Assembly (NCBI RefSeq): GCF_000423665.1
Contig: NZ_AUIK01000009.1
Coordinates: 372,001 to 436,000 of the forward strand
Direction of reading: 5' to 3'
Length of the DNA: 64,000 nucleotides
Source of the DNA: Solirubrobacter soli DSM 22325
GTDB taxonomy: Bacteria; Actinomycetota; Thermoleophilia; Solirubrobacterales; Solirubrobacteraceae
Part shown: piece by piece, positions 57,724 to 64,000 of the stretch
Layout: every line of letters starts with the position of its first letter
How positions within the stretch are numbered: the first letter of the stretch is position 1
Translations under genes and position numbers: made by a program
Notes under the pieces: model-generated
The model's database searches: none
The model's input: only the letters and a program-made list of their open reading frames with translations
What the model was told of the DNA's origin: nothing

Positions 57724-57754
57724 TCAGGGTCCCATCAGGGTCAAGATCAGGGTC
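57724..57754 (-). promoter_or_regulatory. Three direct repeats before the LAL regulator
   Basis: TCAGGGTC at 57724-57731, 57735-57742 and 57747-57754 (plus-strand reading), with 11- and 12-bp periods, one helical turn each. The nearest is 5 nt from the start codon. Confidence 0.5.
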
Positions 57755-57797
57755 GCCCGCCGATGTTGCGTCGTCGCGGACGCGTGAAGCTCGAGGA

Positions 57798-58040
57798 GTG
57801 CCCCGCTTCCTGATCCACCACCGCCATCGCCCTGGCGAGTGCGGGATCGCGTTCATCGCCTTCCGCGGACACGAGAGCGTGCTCCGCCACCGCGCGGCGC
57901 TCGCCGCGTGCACGTACGGCGAACACGCGATCTGGTGGGTCGTCGAAGCCGCCGACGAGCAGGACGCGCTCGCGTTGCTGCCGTTCTTCGTGGCGCAGCG
58001 TTCGACGGTCACGCGAGTGACCGGCGTCGTCTTCCCCTGA
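57798..58040 (+). CDS. Small conserved-looking protein next to MFS gene
   Basis: An 80-residue protein: RFLIHHRHRPGECGIAFIAF, AACTYGEHAIWWVVEAADEQ, DALALLPFFVAQRSTVTRV. The beta-alpha-beta pattern resembles small ferredoxin-fold proteins such as DUF4242-type or muconolactone-isomerase-like families, but no assignment is safe. GTG start with GAGGA directly before it. The MFS gene starts 15 nt after its stop, so the two likely form an operon. Confidence 0.6.
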   Translation: MPRFLIHHRHRPGECGIAFIAFRGHESVLRHRAALAACTYGEHAIWWVVEAADEQDALALLPFFVAQRSTVTRVTGVVFP

Positions 58041-58055
58041 CCGCAAGGAGAACCC

Positions 58056-59597
58056 GTGACACCCGTCCCGTATCCGCAGCGCTGGAAGGCGCTCGGCGTC
58101 CTGGCGTTGAGCCTGTTCGTCGTGACCGTCGGCAACACGATCCTCAACGTCGGGCTCCCGACGATCCGCGACGAGCTCGGCGCCGGCGCGAGCCAGTTGC
58201 AGTGGATCGTCGACGGCTACCTGCTCGTCTTCGCCGGCCTGCTGCTGACCGCAGGGAGCCTCGGCGACCGCTTCGGCCGCCGCAGGGCGCTCGTCACCGG
58301 GCTGATCGTCTTCGGGACCGGTTCGCTGCTCGCGACGTTCTCCGACACGGCCGGCGCGCTGATCGCCTCGCGCGCGCTGATGGGCCTCGGAGCCGCGGGG
58401 ATCATGCCCACGACACTGTCGATCCTGACGAACATCTTCCCCGCCCACGAGCGTCCGAAGGCGATCGCGATCTGGGCCGCGGTCACGGGCGCCGGCATCG
58501 CGGTCGGTCCTGTCACGGGCGGGTGGCTGCTCGAGCACTTCAGCTGGAACAGCCTGTTCTTCGTCAACCTGCCGATCGTCGCCGTGGCGCTCGTGGGCGC
58601 GGCGGTGCTCGTGCCGGAGTCGCGTGACCCGGAAGCGCCCAGACTGGACATCCCGGGCGCGGGCCTGTCGATCGCCGCGTTGTCGACGATCGTCTGGGCC
58701 GTGATCGAGGCGCCCGAGCACGGCTGGGGCTCGCCGCTGATCCTGATGGCGTCCGGGCTCGGTCTCTCGCTGCTCGCGGGCTTCGTCGCGTGGGAGCGGC
58801 GCACGCCACAGCCGATGATCGACGTCAGCGTGTTCCGCAACCTGCGCTTCAGCGCCGCGAGCCTGTCGATCACGTTCGTCTTCTTCGCGCTGATGGGCGT
58901 CCTGTTCTTCCTCACGACCTACATGCAGGTCGTGCGCGGCTACAGCGCCCTCGGGACCGGCGTGCGGGTGCTCCCCGTCGCCTTCGGCATGGTGATGGCC
59001 TCGCGCCTCTCGGTGAAGCTCGTCCGCAAGGCCGGGACCAAGGTCGTCGTCGCCGGGGGCCTGGCGACGGTCGCCACGGCGCTCGCGATGTACACGGGCT
59101 TCGACGTCGACACGTCCTATCCGCGGGTCGCCACCGCGCTGTTCCTCATGGGCACCGGGATGGGGCTCGCCATGGCGCCCGCCACCGAGGCGATCATGGG
59201 CTCGCTCCCGAAGGCCAAGGCCGGCGTCGGCTCCGCGATGAACGACGTCGTCCGCGAGGTCGGTGGGACGCTCGGTGTCGCGATCCTCGGCAGCGTGCTC
59301 AACAGCCGCTTCACCTCGGCGATGACCGGGCTCGCGCCAGAAGGCGCAGGCGACTCCGTCGGTGCGGCGCACGCGGCCGCCGCCCACCTCGACGCCGCCG
59401 GCGCCCGGACATTGATCGACGCGTCCAACCACGCGTTCGTCGACGCCATGGCCACGACGGCCGGGCTCGCCGCGGCCGTCGCGCTCGCCGGCGCGGTGAT
59501 CGCCGCCGCGCTGCTGCCCGCACGCGCCGGCGCGACGCACAGCGGGCTCACCCCCGCCCGGCGGGAAGCGGCGCTCGCCGCGGGACACGCGCGGTAA
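58056..59597 (+). CDS. DHA2 (EmrB/QacA-type) MFS transporter
   Basis: A 513-residue, 14-segment MFS drug/H+ antiporter. Signatures: LGDRFGRRRALVTG (motif A, about residues 69-82), GVTGAGIAVGPVTGGW-type motif C (AVTGAGIAVGPVTGGWLLEH, about 141-160) and SLPKAKAGVGSAMNDVVREV near the end. Probably exports toxic lipophilic compounds. AAGGAGA lies 6 nt before the GTG. Its 3' end overlaps the convergent kinase gene by 50 bp. Confidence 0.9.
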   Translation: MTPVPYPQRWKALGVLALSLFVVTVGNTILNVGLPTIRDELGAGASQLQWIVDGYLLVFAGLLLTAGSLGDRFGRRRALVTGLIVFGTGSLLATFSDTAGALIASRALMGLGAAGIMPTTLSILTNIFPAHERPKAIAIWAAVTGAGIAVGPVTGGWLLEHFSWNSLFFVNLPIVAVALVGAAVLVPESRDPEAPRLDIPGAGLSIAALSTIVWAVIEAPEHGWGSPLILMASGLGLSLLAGFVAWERRTPQPMIDVSVFRNLRFSAASLSITFVFFALMGVLFFLTTYMQVVRGYSALGTGVRVLPVAFGMVMASRLSVKLVRKAGTKVVVAGGLATVATALAMYTGFDVDTSYPRVATALFLMGTGMGLAMAPATEAIMGSLPKAKAGVGSAMNDVVREVGGTLGVAILGSVLNSRFTSAMTGLAPEGAGDSVGAAHAAAAHLDAAGARTLIDASNHAFVDAMATTAGLAAAVALAGAVIAAALLPARAGATHSGLTPARREAALAAGHAR

Positions 59598-60684
59598 GCC
59601 GCCAGCCGCCGTCCGGCGCGGGCCCTGACTGGACCCGGCCGCCGCGGGCTCCGACGCGCTCGGAGAGCCCGCGCAGGCCGTTGCCGGTGCCCGTGCCGGC
59701 GAGCGTCGGCGAGGACGCGGCGCCGCGGTCGACGATCTCGACGACGAGCGCGTCGGGGTCGCCGCGCAGCGTCGCCGACACGGGCGCGCCGGCGGCGTAG
59801 CGCAGCGCGTTCGTCAGCCCTTCCTGGACGACCCGGAACGCGATCTGGGCCACGGCGGGGTCGAGGTCGGCGCAGTCGCCCTCGATGCGAAGGGTCGCGT
59901 CGAGCCCGGTGCGGTTCGCGCGCTCGACCAGCTCGCCGATCAGCGTCAGGTCGGGCCCCGGCGCGGGCGTCTCGTCGCCCAGCAGCGCGACCAGACGGTG
60001 CATGTCCTGCTCGGCCTCGCGTGCCGCACCCGCGATCGCCTCGAACACCTCGCCGGTGGCGGCCTCGTCGACCTGGACGATCCGCTGCCCCGCGCTGGCC
60101 TGCACGACCATCACGCTGATCGCGTGGGCGACGATGTCGTGCAGCTCGGACGCGATCTTGGCCCGCTCGTACCGGACCGAGAGCTGCGCGAACGCGTCGC
60201 GCTCCTCCTCGAGCTCGCGGTTGCGCTGGGCGAGCTCGGCGGCGACCAGCTCACGTTCGCGGACGGCCCGCCCGGCGAACCACACGGCAGGGATGGCGAC
60301 CACGAAGATGCCTTCGACGCGGCCCAGCAGCCCCCACCCGGCGGCGGTCGCGGCGAGCAGCACTCCGACCGCCCACCAGCGCGGGTCGTTGCGGCCGGCG
60401 ACGAAGGCGTGGGCGCAGACCAGCAGGGTCGAGACGACACCGTCGCCGCCTGGGGTCTCCCCGAGCGCGCCGCTCACCACCATCACGACCGCCGCGAACG
60501 CCCACGTGGCGCGCGGCCACGGGCGCGATGCCCCGAGCGCCGCGCCGAGGACGATCGCCGAGAGGAACGCCGGGTCCTCGCTCCAGATGAGGGTCGCGGC
60601 GGCGGCGCCCGCTGCGCCCGCGGCGGCGATCGCCAGGTCGCGCAACCTAAAGGTGCCTGACCCCTTTAGGTTTTCGCGCCGCAT
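59548..60684 (-). CDS. NarL-family sensor histidine kinase
   Basis: A 378-residue kinase with about five membrane segments (20-140), a coiled coil (LAQRNRELEEERDAFAQLSV), the HisKA_3 site KIASELHDIVAHAISVMVVQ (phospho-His near 197) and a HATPase domain with VVQEGLTNALRYA and TGNGLRGLSERVG. Codons 6-13 are encoded by a 25-bp palindrome (REP-like copy 2), an odd N-terminus reading RRENLKGSGTFRLRD. The pseudokinase gene ends 5 bp upstream on the same strand, so the two are one operon facing a response regulator gene. Confidence 0.9.
   Translation of the reverse strand: MRRENLKGSGTFRLRDLAIAAAGAAGAAAATLIWSEDPAFLSAIVLGAALGASRPWPRATWAFAAVVMVVSGALGETPGGDGVVSTLLVCAHAFVAGRNDPRWWAVGVLLAATAAGWGLLGRVEGIFVVAIPAVWFAGRAVRERELVAAELAQRNRELEEERDAFAQLSVRYERAKIASELHDIVAHAISVMVVQASAGQRIVQVDEAATGEVFEAIAGAAREAEQDMHRLVALLGDETPAPGPDLTLIGELVERANRTGLDATLRIEGDCADLDPAVAQIAFRVVQEGLTNALRYAAGAPVSATLRGDPDALVVEIVDRGAASSPTLAGTGTGNGLRGLSERVGARGGRVQSGPAPDGGWRLTARVPRRAPLPAGRG
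60646..60670. repeat. 25-bp REP-like palindrome, copy 2
   Basis: CCTAAAGGTG-N5-CCCCTTTAGG, nine of ten arm positions paired, 21 of the 25 bp shared block for block with copy 1 apart from the loop side. Lies within the first codons of the kinase gene. Confidence 0.75.
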
Positions 60685-60689
60685 CGTGG

Positions 60690-61796
60690 TCAGACCGTGA
60701 CGAGGCTGGGCAGCGACACCACGGCTTCGGCACGGCCGCGCGCCGCGGTCGTGCGCAGCGTGCCGGAGTGCAGCGCGACGCGCTCGCGGGCACGCTCGAA
60801 CGCCGCTGCGCTGCCGCGGCCGGACACGATCAGCTCGAGCGCGTCGTCGGCGAAGACCACCCGCACCTCGACGTCCGGTGCGCCGTGCAGCGCCTCCAGC
60901 AATTGCTCGACGATCCGGTACGCGCTGAGCTCGACGGCCGCCGGGAGCACGCGCGGGCGGCCTTCCACCCTCAGACGGGCGTCCGACCCCGCGCTGCGTG
61001 CGAGCAGCGCGTCGAGGTGCGTGAGCGTCGGCTGCGGAGCGAGCGGCGCGGCCTCGTCGTTGCGCAGCACGCCCACGATCGCGCGCATGTCCTCGAGGGT
61101 GCGTCGCGACCGGTGCTCGATCTCGGCCAATTGCGCGCCCTTGTCCTCGGCGTCGGACTCGGCCAGCGCGGCGAGCTCGCCCAGGCGCTGGTGCAGGAGC
61201 GCGTCGAGCTCGGCGGACAGCCGGGCGCGCTCGTCCGCGACCTGCAGGCGCGCGTTCTCGTCGCGCGCGGTGCGCAGCTCGTCCGTGCGCGCGTCGAGTT
61301 GCTCGACCATACGGGCGCGGCTGCGGACGACGAGCCCGAGGCCCCAGGCGGCGAACACCAGCGGGATGGTGATGACGACGGAGTCGGGGGTCGCGCCGCT
61401 CGGGCCGTCGGTCAGGCAGATCGCGATGCCGATCGCCTGCGCGAGACCGAGCGCGATCCACCGGTCGGTGTCGCTGAGCCGCGCGCCCGCCGAGAAGGCC
61501 AGCAGGCCCATGATCGGGATCGTGAACCCGCAACGCACGACGCCGCCGAAGATCGCCCAGTGCACGAGCAGGCCGGCCAGCGTCGCGGCGGTCGCGGCGA
61601 GCGGGGCCTTGCGGCGCCACAGCAGCGGGATGGTGACCAGCAGGATGGGCGCGACGGCCCAGCCCGAGACGTCGCCGTACTGTGCGTCGCCGACCTGGCT
61701 GTAGACATCGACGACGGCGGCGCCGGAGGCGAGGGCGGCGATGCCGATGTCCAGCGCGCCGATCCGCTCGCGGGGTGAGGCCATGGACGTGATCAT
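60690..61796 (-). CDS. Degenerate histidine kinase (predicted pseudokinase)
   Basis: A 368-residue protein with a membrane half (five to six segments, to about 180), a coiled coil (VEQLDARTDELRTARDENAR) and a HisKA_3-like region where the phospho-acceptor block reads RLSAELDALLHQRLGEL: the usual ELHD is ELDA, so His is missing. The ATPase part lacks the N-box Asn (IVEQLLEALHG) and clear G-boxes. It probably acts by dimerising with the intact kinase just downstream. AGGAG lies upstream of ATG 61796; 61784 and 61838 are alternatives. Confidence 0.78.
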   Translation of the reverse strand: MITSMASPRERIGALDIGIAALASGAAVVDVYSQVGDAQYGDVSGWAVAPILLVTIPLLWRRKAPLAATAATLAGLLVHWAIFGGVVRCGFTIPIMGLLAFSAGARLSDTDRWIALGLAQAIGIAICLTDGPSGATPDSVVITIPLVFAAWGLGLVVRSRARMVEQLDARTDELRTARDENARLQVADERARLSAELDALLHQRLGELAALAESDAEDKGAQLAEIEHRSRRTLEDMRAIVGVLRNDEAAPLAPQPTLTHLDALLARSAGSDARLRVEGRPRVLPAAVELSAYRIVEQLLEALHGAPDVEVRVVFADDALELIVSGRGSAAAFERARERVALHSGTLRTTAARGRAEAVVSLPSLVTV

Positions 61797-61871
61797 CTCG
61801 ATCAGTGCTCCTGTCGTAAAGGGGACGCCGAGCAGCATCCGGCGCCTCGCCCTTCGCGCCCTCATCCCGCC

Positions 61872-61900
61872 GGGTGAACCTCGTCGCGCCCGGCTCACCC
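61872..61900. promoter_or_regulatory. Inverted repeat between pseudokinase and response-regulator genes
   Basis: GGGTGA-N17-TCACCC in the divergent region; candidate operator for the regulator at 61.9 kb. Confidence 0.35.
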
Positions 61901-61946
61901 CGCCGGATGACACGGCCGGCGGGAGCGGCGAAGATGATCGGCGCCG

Positions 61947-63056
61947 ATGGCCTCCGAGGTGGCGACGATCCTCATCACCGGCTCCGACCGGGAGCACTTC
62001 GCGGCGTTGCGCGCGCTGGTCGCCGAGCACGGCGGGCGCGAGGTCAGGACCACGGGCGACGGGCTGATGGTCGCGTTCTCCAGTGCGGTCGCGGCGGTGC
62101 GTTGCGCGGTCGCGATGCAGCGGGCGAGCGCGCCGCTGCGGATCGGACTCGCGGCGGGCGAGTGCACCACCGACGGCGACGACCTGTTCGGCACGCCGGT
62201 GCTGGTCGCGAGCCGGCTGTGCGACACGGCGACGAACGGGGAGATCCTCGCCGGCGACGTCGTGCGTCAGCTCGGCGGGGCGGAGGTGGCGGCGCTGATG
62301 GCGCCCGCCGGGACGGTGCGGCTCGCGGGCGTGGCCGAACGGGTCGCGGCGGCGGAGGTGCGCTGGCGCGACGAGGCGCCGCCGCCTCCGGAACCGCTGC
62401 GCGCGATCACGGTCGTCGTCGCCGACGATCAGCGGCTCCTGCGCACGGGCTTCCGCGTGATCCTCGACGCCGAGCCCGACATCACGGTCGTGGGCGAGGC
62501 GGCCGACGGCCGCGCGGCCGTCGACGTCGTCATGCGGCGCCGGCCGGACGTCGTGCTGATGGACATCCGGATGCCCGAGCTCGACGGCCTGAGAGCCGCC
62601 GAGCGCATCCTCGCCGACCCGGACGGGCGGACCGCGGTCGTGATGCTCACGACCTTCGATCTCGACGAGTACATCTACGAGGCGCTGCGGATCGGCGCCT
62701 CAGGGTTCCTGCTCAAGGACACGCCGTCGGATCGTCTCCTGGACGCGGTACGTGTCGCGGCGGCGGGGGAGGCGCTGCTCGCGCCGTCGATCACCCGCCG
62801 GCTGATCGCGGAGTTCACCGAGGCGGCGCGGCCGGGCGACGACGGTGTCCCGGCGGAGCTCGCGGACCTGACGGCGCGCGAGCTCGACGTGCTGCGCCTG
62901 GTGGCGGACGGCCTCTCGAACACCGACATCGCTGCCCGCCTCGTGCTGACCGAGAACACGGTCAAGAGCCACGTGGCGCACGTGCTGGCGAAGCTCGGCC
63001 TGCGCGATCGGGTGCAGGCCGTCGTCCTCGCCTATCAGTCGGGCTTCGTTACTTAG
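61947..63056 (+). CDS. NarL-type response regulator with N-terminal cyclase-like domain
   Basis: A 369-residue protein. Residues about 5-130 match a class III nucleotide cyclase domain (GREVRTTGDGLMVAFSSAVA, APLRIGLAAGECTTDGDDLF, ASRLCDTATNGEILAGDVV), but the first metal-binding block FTDIVGST is shortened to LITGSD, so catalysis is unlikely. Residues about 150-270 are a REC domain (phospho-Asp206 in LMDIRMPELDG, Lys in FLLKDTPS) and 305-365 a LuxR HTH (LTARELDVLRLVADGLSNTD, ENTVKSHVAHVLAKLGL). It is divergent from the kinase/pseudokinase pair, its likely partners. The fusion order is unusual. Confidence 0.85.
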   Translation: MASEVATILITGSDREHFAALRALVAEHGGREVRTTGDGLMVAFSSAVAAVRCAVAMQRASAPLRIGLAAGECTTDGDDLFGTPVLVASRLCDTATNGEILAGDVVRQLGGAEVAALMAPAGTVRLAGVAERVAAAEVRWRDEAPPPPEPLRAITVVVADDQRLLRTGFRVILDAEPDITVVGEAADGRAAVDVVMRRRPDVVLMDIRMPELDGLRAAERILADPDGRTAVVMLTTFDLDEYIYEALRIGASGFLLKDTPSDRLLDAVRVAAAGEALLAPSITRRLIAEFTEAARPGDDGVPAELADLTARELDVLRLVADGLSNTDIAARLVLTENTVKSHVAHVLAKLGLRDRVQAVVLAYQSGFVT

Positions 63057-63255
63057 TCGCGTCCTCGATCTGCTTCTGAGCGGCGTCGACCTGGGCGTTG
63101 ACGTCCTGCTGCGCGTCCTTCTGGTACTGGAGCGACTGGCGCGTGATCTCCTTGGCCGTGTCGTTGGCGTCGTTGGACGCGTTGTTGACGACGACGAGGG
63201 TGCCGATGCCGAGGACGGCGGAGATGGCGAGAGCGGCGAAGCCACGGATCATCAT
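63049..63255 (-). CDS. Small membrane-anchored coiled-coil protein A
   Basis: A 68-residue protein: one N-terminal hydrophobic segment (GFAALAISAVLGIGTLVVV) and a polar helix with heptad-like spacing (QKDAQQDVNAQVDAAQKQIE). Probably anchored in the membrane with the coil outside or secreted. Paralogue of the next gene; overlaps the response-regulator end by 8 bp. No family recognised. Confidence 0.65.
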   Translation of the reverse strand: MMIRGFAALAISAVLGIGTLVVVNNASNDANDTAKEITRQSLQYQKDAQQDVNAQVDAAQKQIEDATK

Positions 63256-63271
63256 TTGGGGTCTGGTCCTT
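63125..63271 (-). repeat. Direct repeat, copy A
   Basis: About 147 bp, covering the upstream region and first 44 or so codons of gene A. Identical for 71 bp (63179-63249) to 63535-63605, offset 356 bp. Confidence 0.85.
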
Positions 63272-63305
63272 TTGGGGTTCGTGGGCGGAGAGAGAGAAAG
63301 CGGGA

Positions 63306-63611
63306 CTACTTGGTGGCGGCGGCGATCTGCTCGTTCGCGGCGTCGATCTGCGCGCTGACGTCGTCCTGGATCTGCTTGCTGTTGGCGGCGGCGTCCTTGC
63401 TCGCCTGCTCGATCGACTTGTTGACGCCCTCCTGGACGGCCTTGCTCTGCGCGTCGGCGTCCTTCATGGCCTGCTTCTGGTACTCGAGCGACTGGCGGGA
63501 GATCTCCTTCGCGGTCTCGTTGGCGTCATTGGAGGCGTTGTTGACGACGACGAGGGTGCCGATGCCGAGGACGGCGGAGATGGCGAGAGCGGCGAAGCCA
63601 CGGATGATCAT
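63306..63611 (-). CDS. Small membrane-anchored coiled-coil protein B
   Basis: A 101-residue paralogue of protein A. The first 31 residues are almost identical, then a longer helical tail (SKAVQEGVNKSIEQASKDAA, SAQIDAANEQIAAA) replaces the short one. The tandem pair seems to result from recent duplication with divergence of the C-terminal coil, suggesting partners or different assembly lengths. Function unknown. Confidence 0.68.
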   Translation of the reverse strand: MIIRGFAALAISAVLGIGTLVVVNNASNDANETAKEISRQSLEYQKQAMKDADAQSKAVQEGVNKSIEQASKDAAANSKQIQDDVSAQIDAANEQIAAATK

Positions 63612-63625
63612 TTGGTCTGGTCCTT
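63481..63625 (-). repeat. Direct repeat, copy B
   Basis: Counterpart of 63125-63271, including the leader sequence with its CAAGGACCAGACC-like stretch before the start. Confidence 0.85.
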
Positions 63626-63779
63626 GCGGTTCGTGTGGGGGAGTGGTGCGACGGGGCGGAAGACTCCCGTTTTCGCGAACCGCTCATCGTCGGGTCAGCC
63701 GGTGAATGGCTGGCGGAGAACCGTCGGACGAGGTCGAGAGAACCACCGTAATGAGCGGGGCCCGTGATCCTTGTCCGTC
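63612..63779. other. Intergenic region
   Basis: 168 bp between the coiled-coil gene B and the kinase end. AAGGACC upstream of ATG 63611 is a possible ribosome binding site. No promoter or hairpin stands out. Confidence 0.35.
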
Positions 63780-64000
63780 TTAGAGCGTCTCAGGCAACCG
63801 CGCGCGGAGCGTCGTCCCGCGGCCGGTCGGACTGTGCAGGTCGAGGCTGCCGCCGAGCGCCTCGACCCGGTCGACGAGCCCGAGCAGTCCGGTGCCGGCG
63901 CCGATGTCGGCTCCGCCTTTCCCGTCGTCGGTCACCTCGACCCGCACCGACCCGTTCTCGCGTCGCGCGGTGACCGAGGCCAGGCTCGCGGACGCGTAGC
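63780..64000 (-). CDS. Histidine kinase C-terminal ATPase domain, 5' end off window
   Basis: The last 73 codons of a NarL-family kinase: VRVEVTDDGKGGADIGAGTG (G1-box), LLGLVDRVEALGGSLDLHSP (G2-box) and GRGTTLRARLP, typical of HATPase_c ends. The rest lies beyond the right edge. Confidence 0.85.
   Translation of the reverse strand, partial: YASASLASVTARRENGSVRVEVTDDGKGGADIGAGTGLLGLVDRVEALGGSLDLHSPTGRGTTLRARLPETL

Noticed and set aside
60685..61620. Extension of the intact kinase through the pseudokinase gene
   Set aside because: The extended part is Arg-rich shadow; the pseudokinase reads in another frame with clear membrane segments, and ATG 60684 is a good start.
61812..61824. TAAAGGGGAC near 61.8 kb as a third copy of the palindrome
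   Set aside because: Only one partial arm matches and there is no second arm.

Overview
The window is very GC-rich and densely coded, with many GTG starts, short intergenic gaps and frequent 4-bp ATGA/GTGA overlaps. Together with the protein families (LytTR kinase/regulator plus acetate-type symporter, DUF485-ActP, NhaA fused to thioredoxin, LAL regulators, secreted delta-60 and propeller proteins) this suggests a chromosome of a high-GC Gram-positive actinobacterium, probably Thermoleophilia/Solirubrobacterales. That placement is recognition only, not a search. No rRNA, tRNA, IS element, phage block or CRISPR array was seen.

Layout. 1-2.7 kb: a secreted M36 metalloprotease cut by the left edge. 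2.7-24 kb: housekeeping and accessory genes: pepT, EamA and MFS transporters, an Lrp regulator, alkA with a 33-bp minisatellite at its 5' end, a PadR pair, three LysR regulators (the last ending at 25.4 kb), an aldo/keto reductase, argS, three lysylphosphatidylglycerol-synthase-type membrane proteins, a K+ channel, ppk2, a frameshifted propeller protein and an amidohydrolase. 25-33 kb: glutamine-amidotransferase-like and CBS proteins, then the acetate cluster acs / DUF485 / actP. 33-42.4 kb: a giant GH92 mannosidase beside a second symporter system (SSS transporter, small membrane partner, LytTR response regulator, LytS-type kinase), with a truncated delta-60 gene wedged between kinase and regulator. 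42.4-54.8 kb: secreted proteins, an ECF sigma factor with a C-terminal anchor, a polar amino acid ABC operon, NhaA-thioredoxin, two alpha/beta hydrolases and an alcohol dehydrogenase. 54.8-64 kb: a large LAL regulator, a DHA2 MFS pump, a kinase/pseudokinase pair facing a response regulator with a cyclase-like head, two tandem coiled-coil proteins and a kinase cut by the right edge.

How it works together. Acetate: Acs activates acetate, ActP/DUF485 imports it, and the second SSS transporter with its LytTR pair looks like a sensed carboxylate uptake system. Signalling: the 59.5-63 kb block looks like one two-component module with a catalytically dead kinase partner and a degenerate nucleotide-cyclase domain on the regulator.

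Transcription: at least 18 genes have a TAnnnT hexamer only 6-9 nt before the start codon, the signature of leaderless mRNAs. This settles several start sites, including one at ATT.

Most unusual points: a C-terminal module of about 115 residues shared by the GH92 enzyme and an unrelated hydrolase; a hydrolase with an N-terminal segment like those of contractile-injection-system cargo; the pseudocyclase/pseudokinase signalling block; two copies of a 25-bp palindrome that supply a stop codon and early codons of genes; and a 56-bp perfect inverted duplication of sigma-factor DNA.
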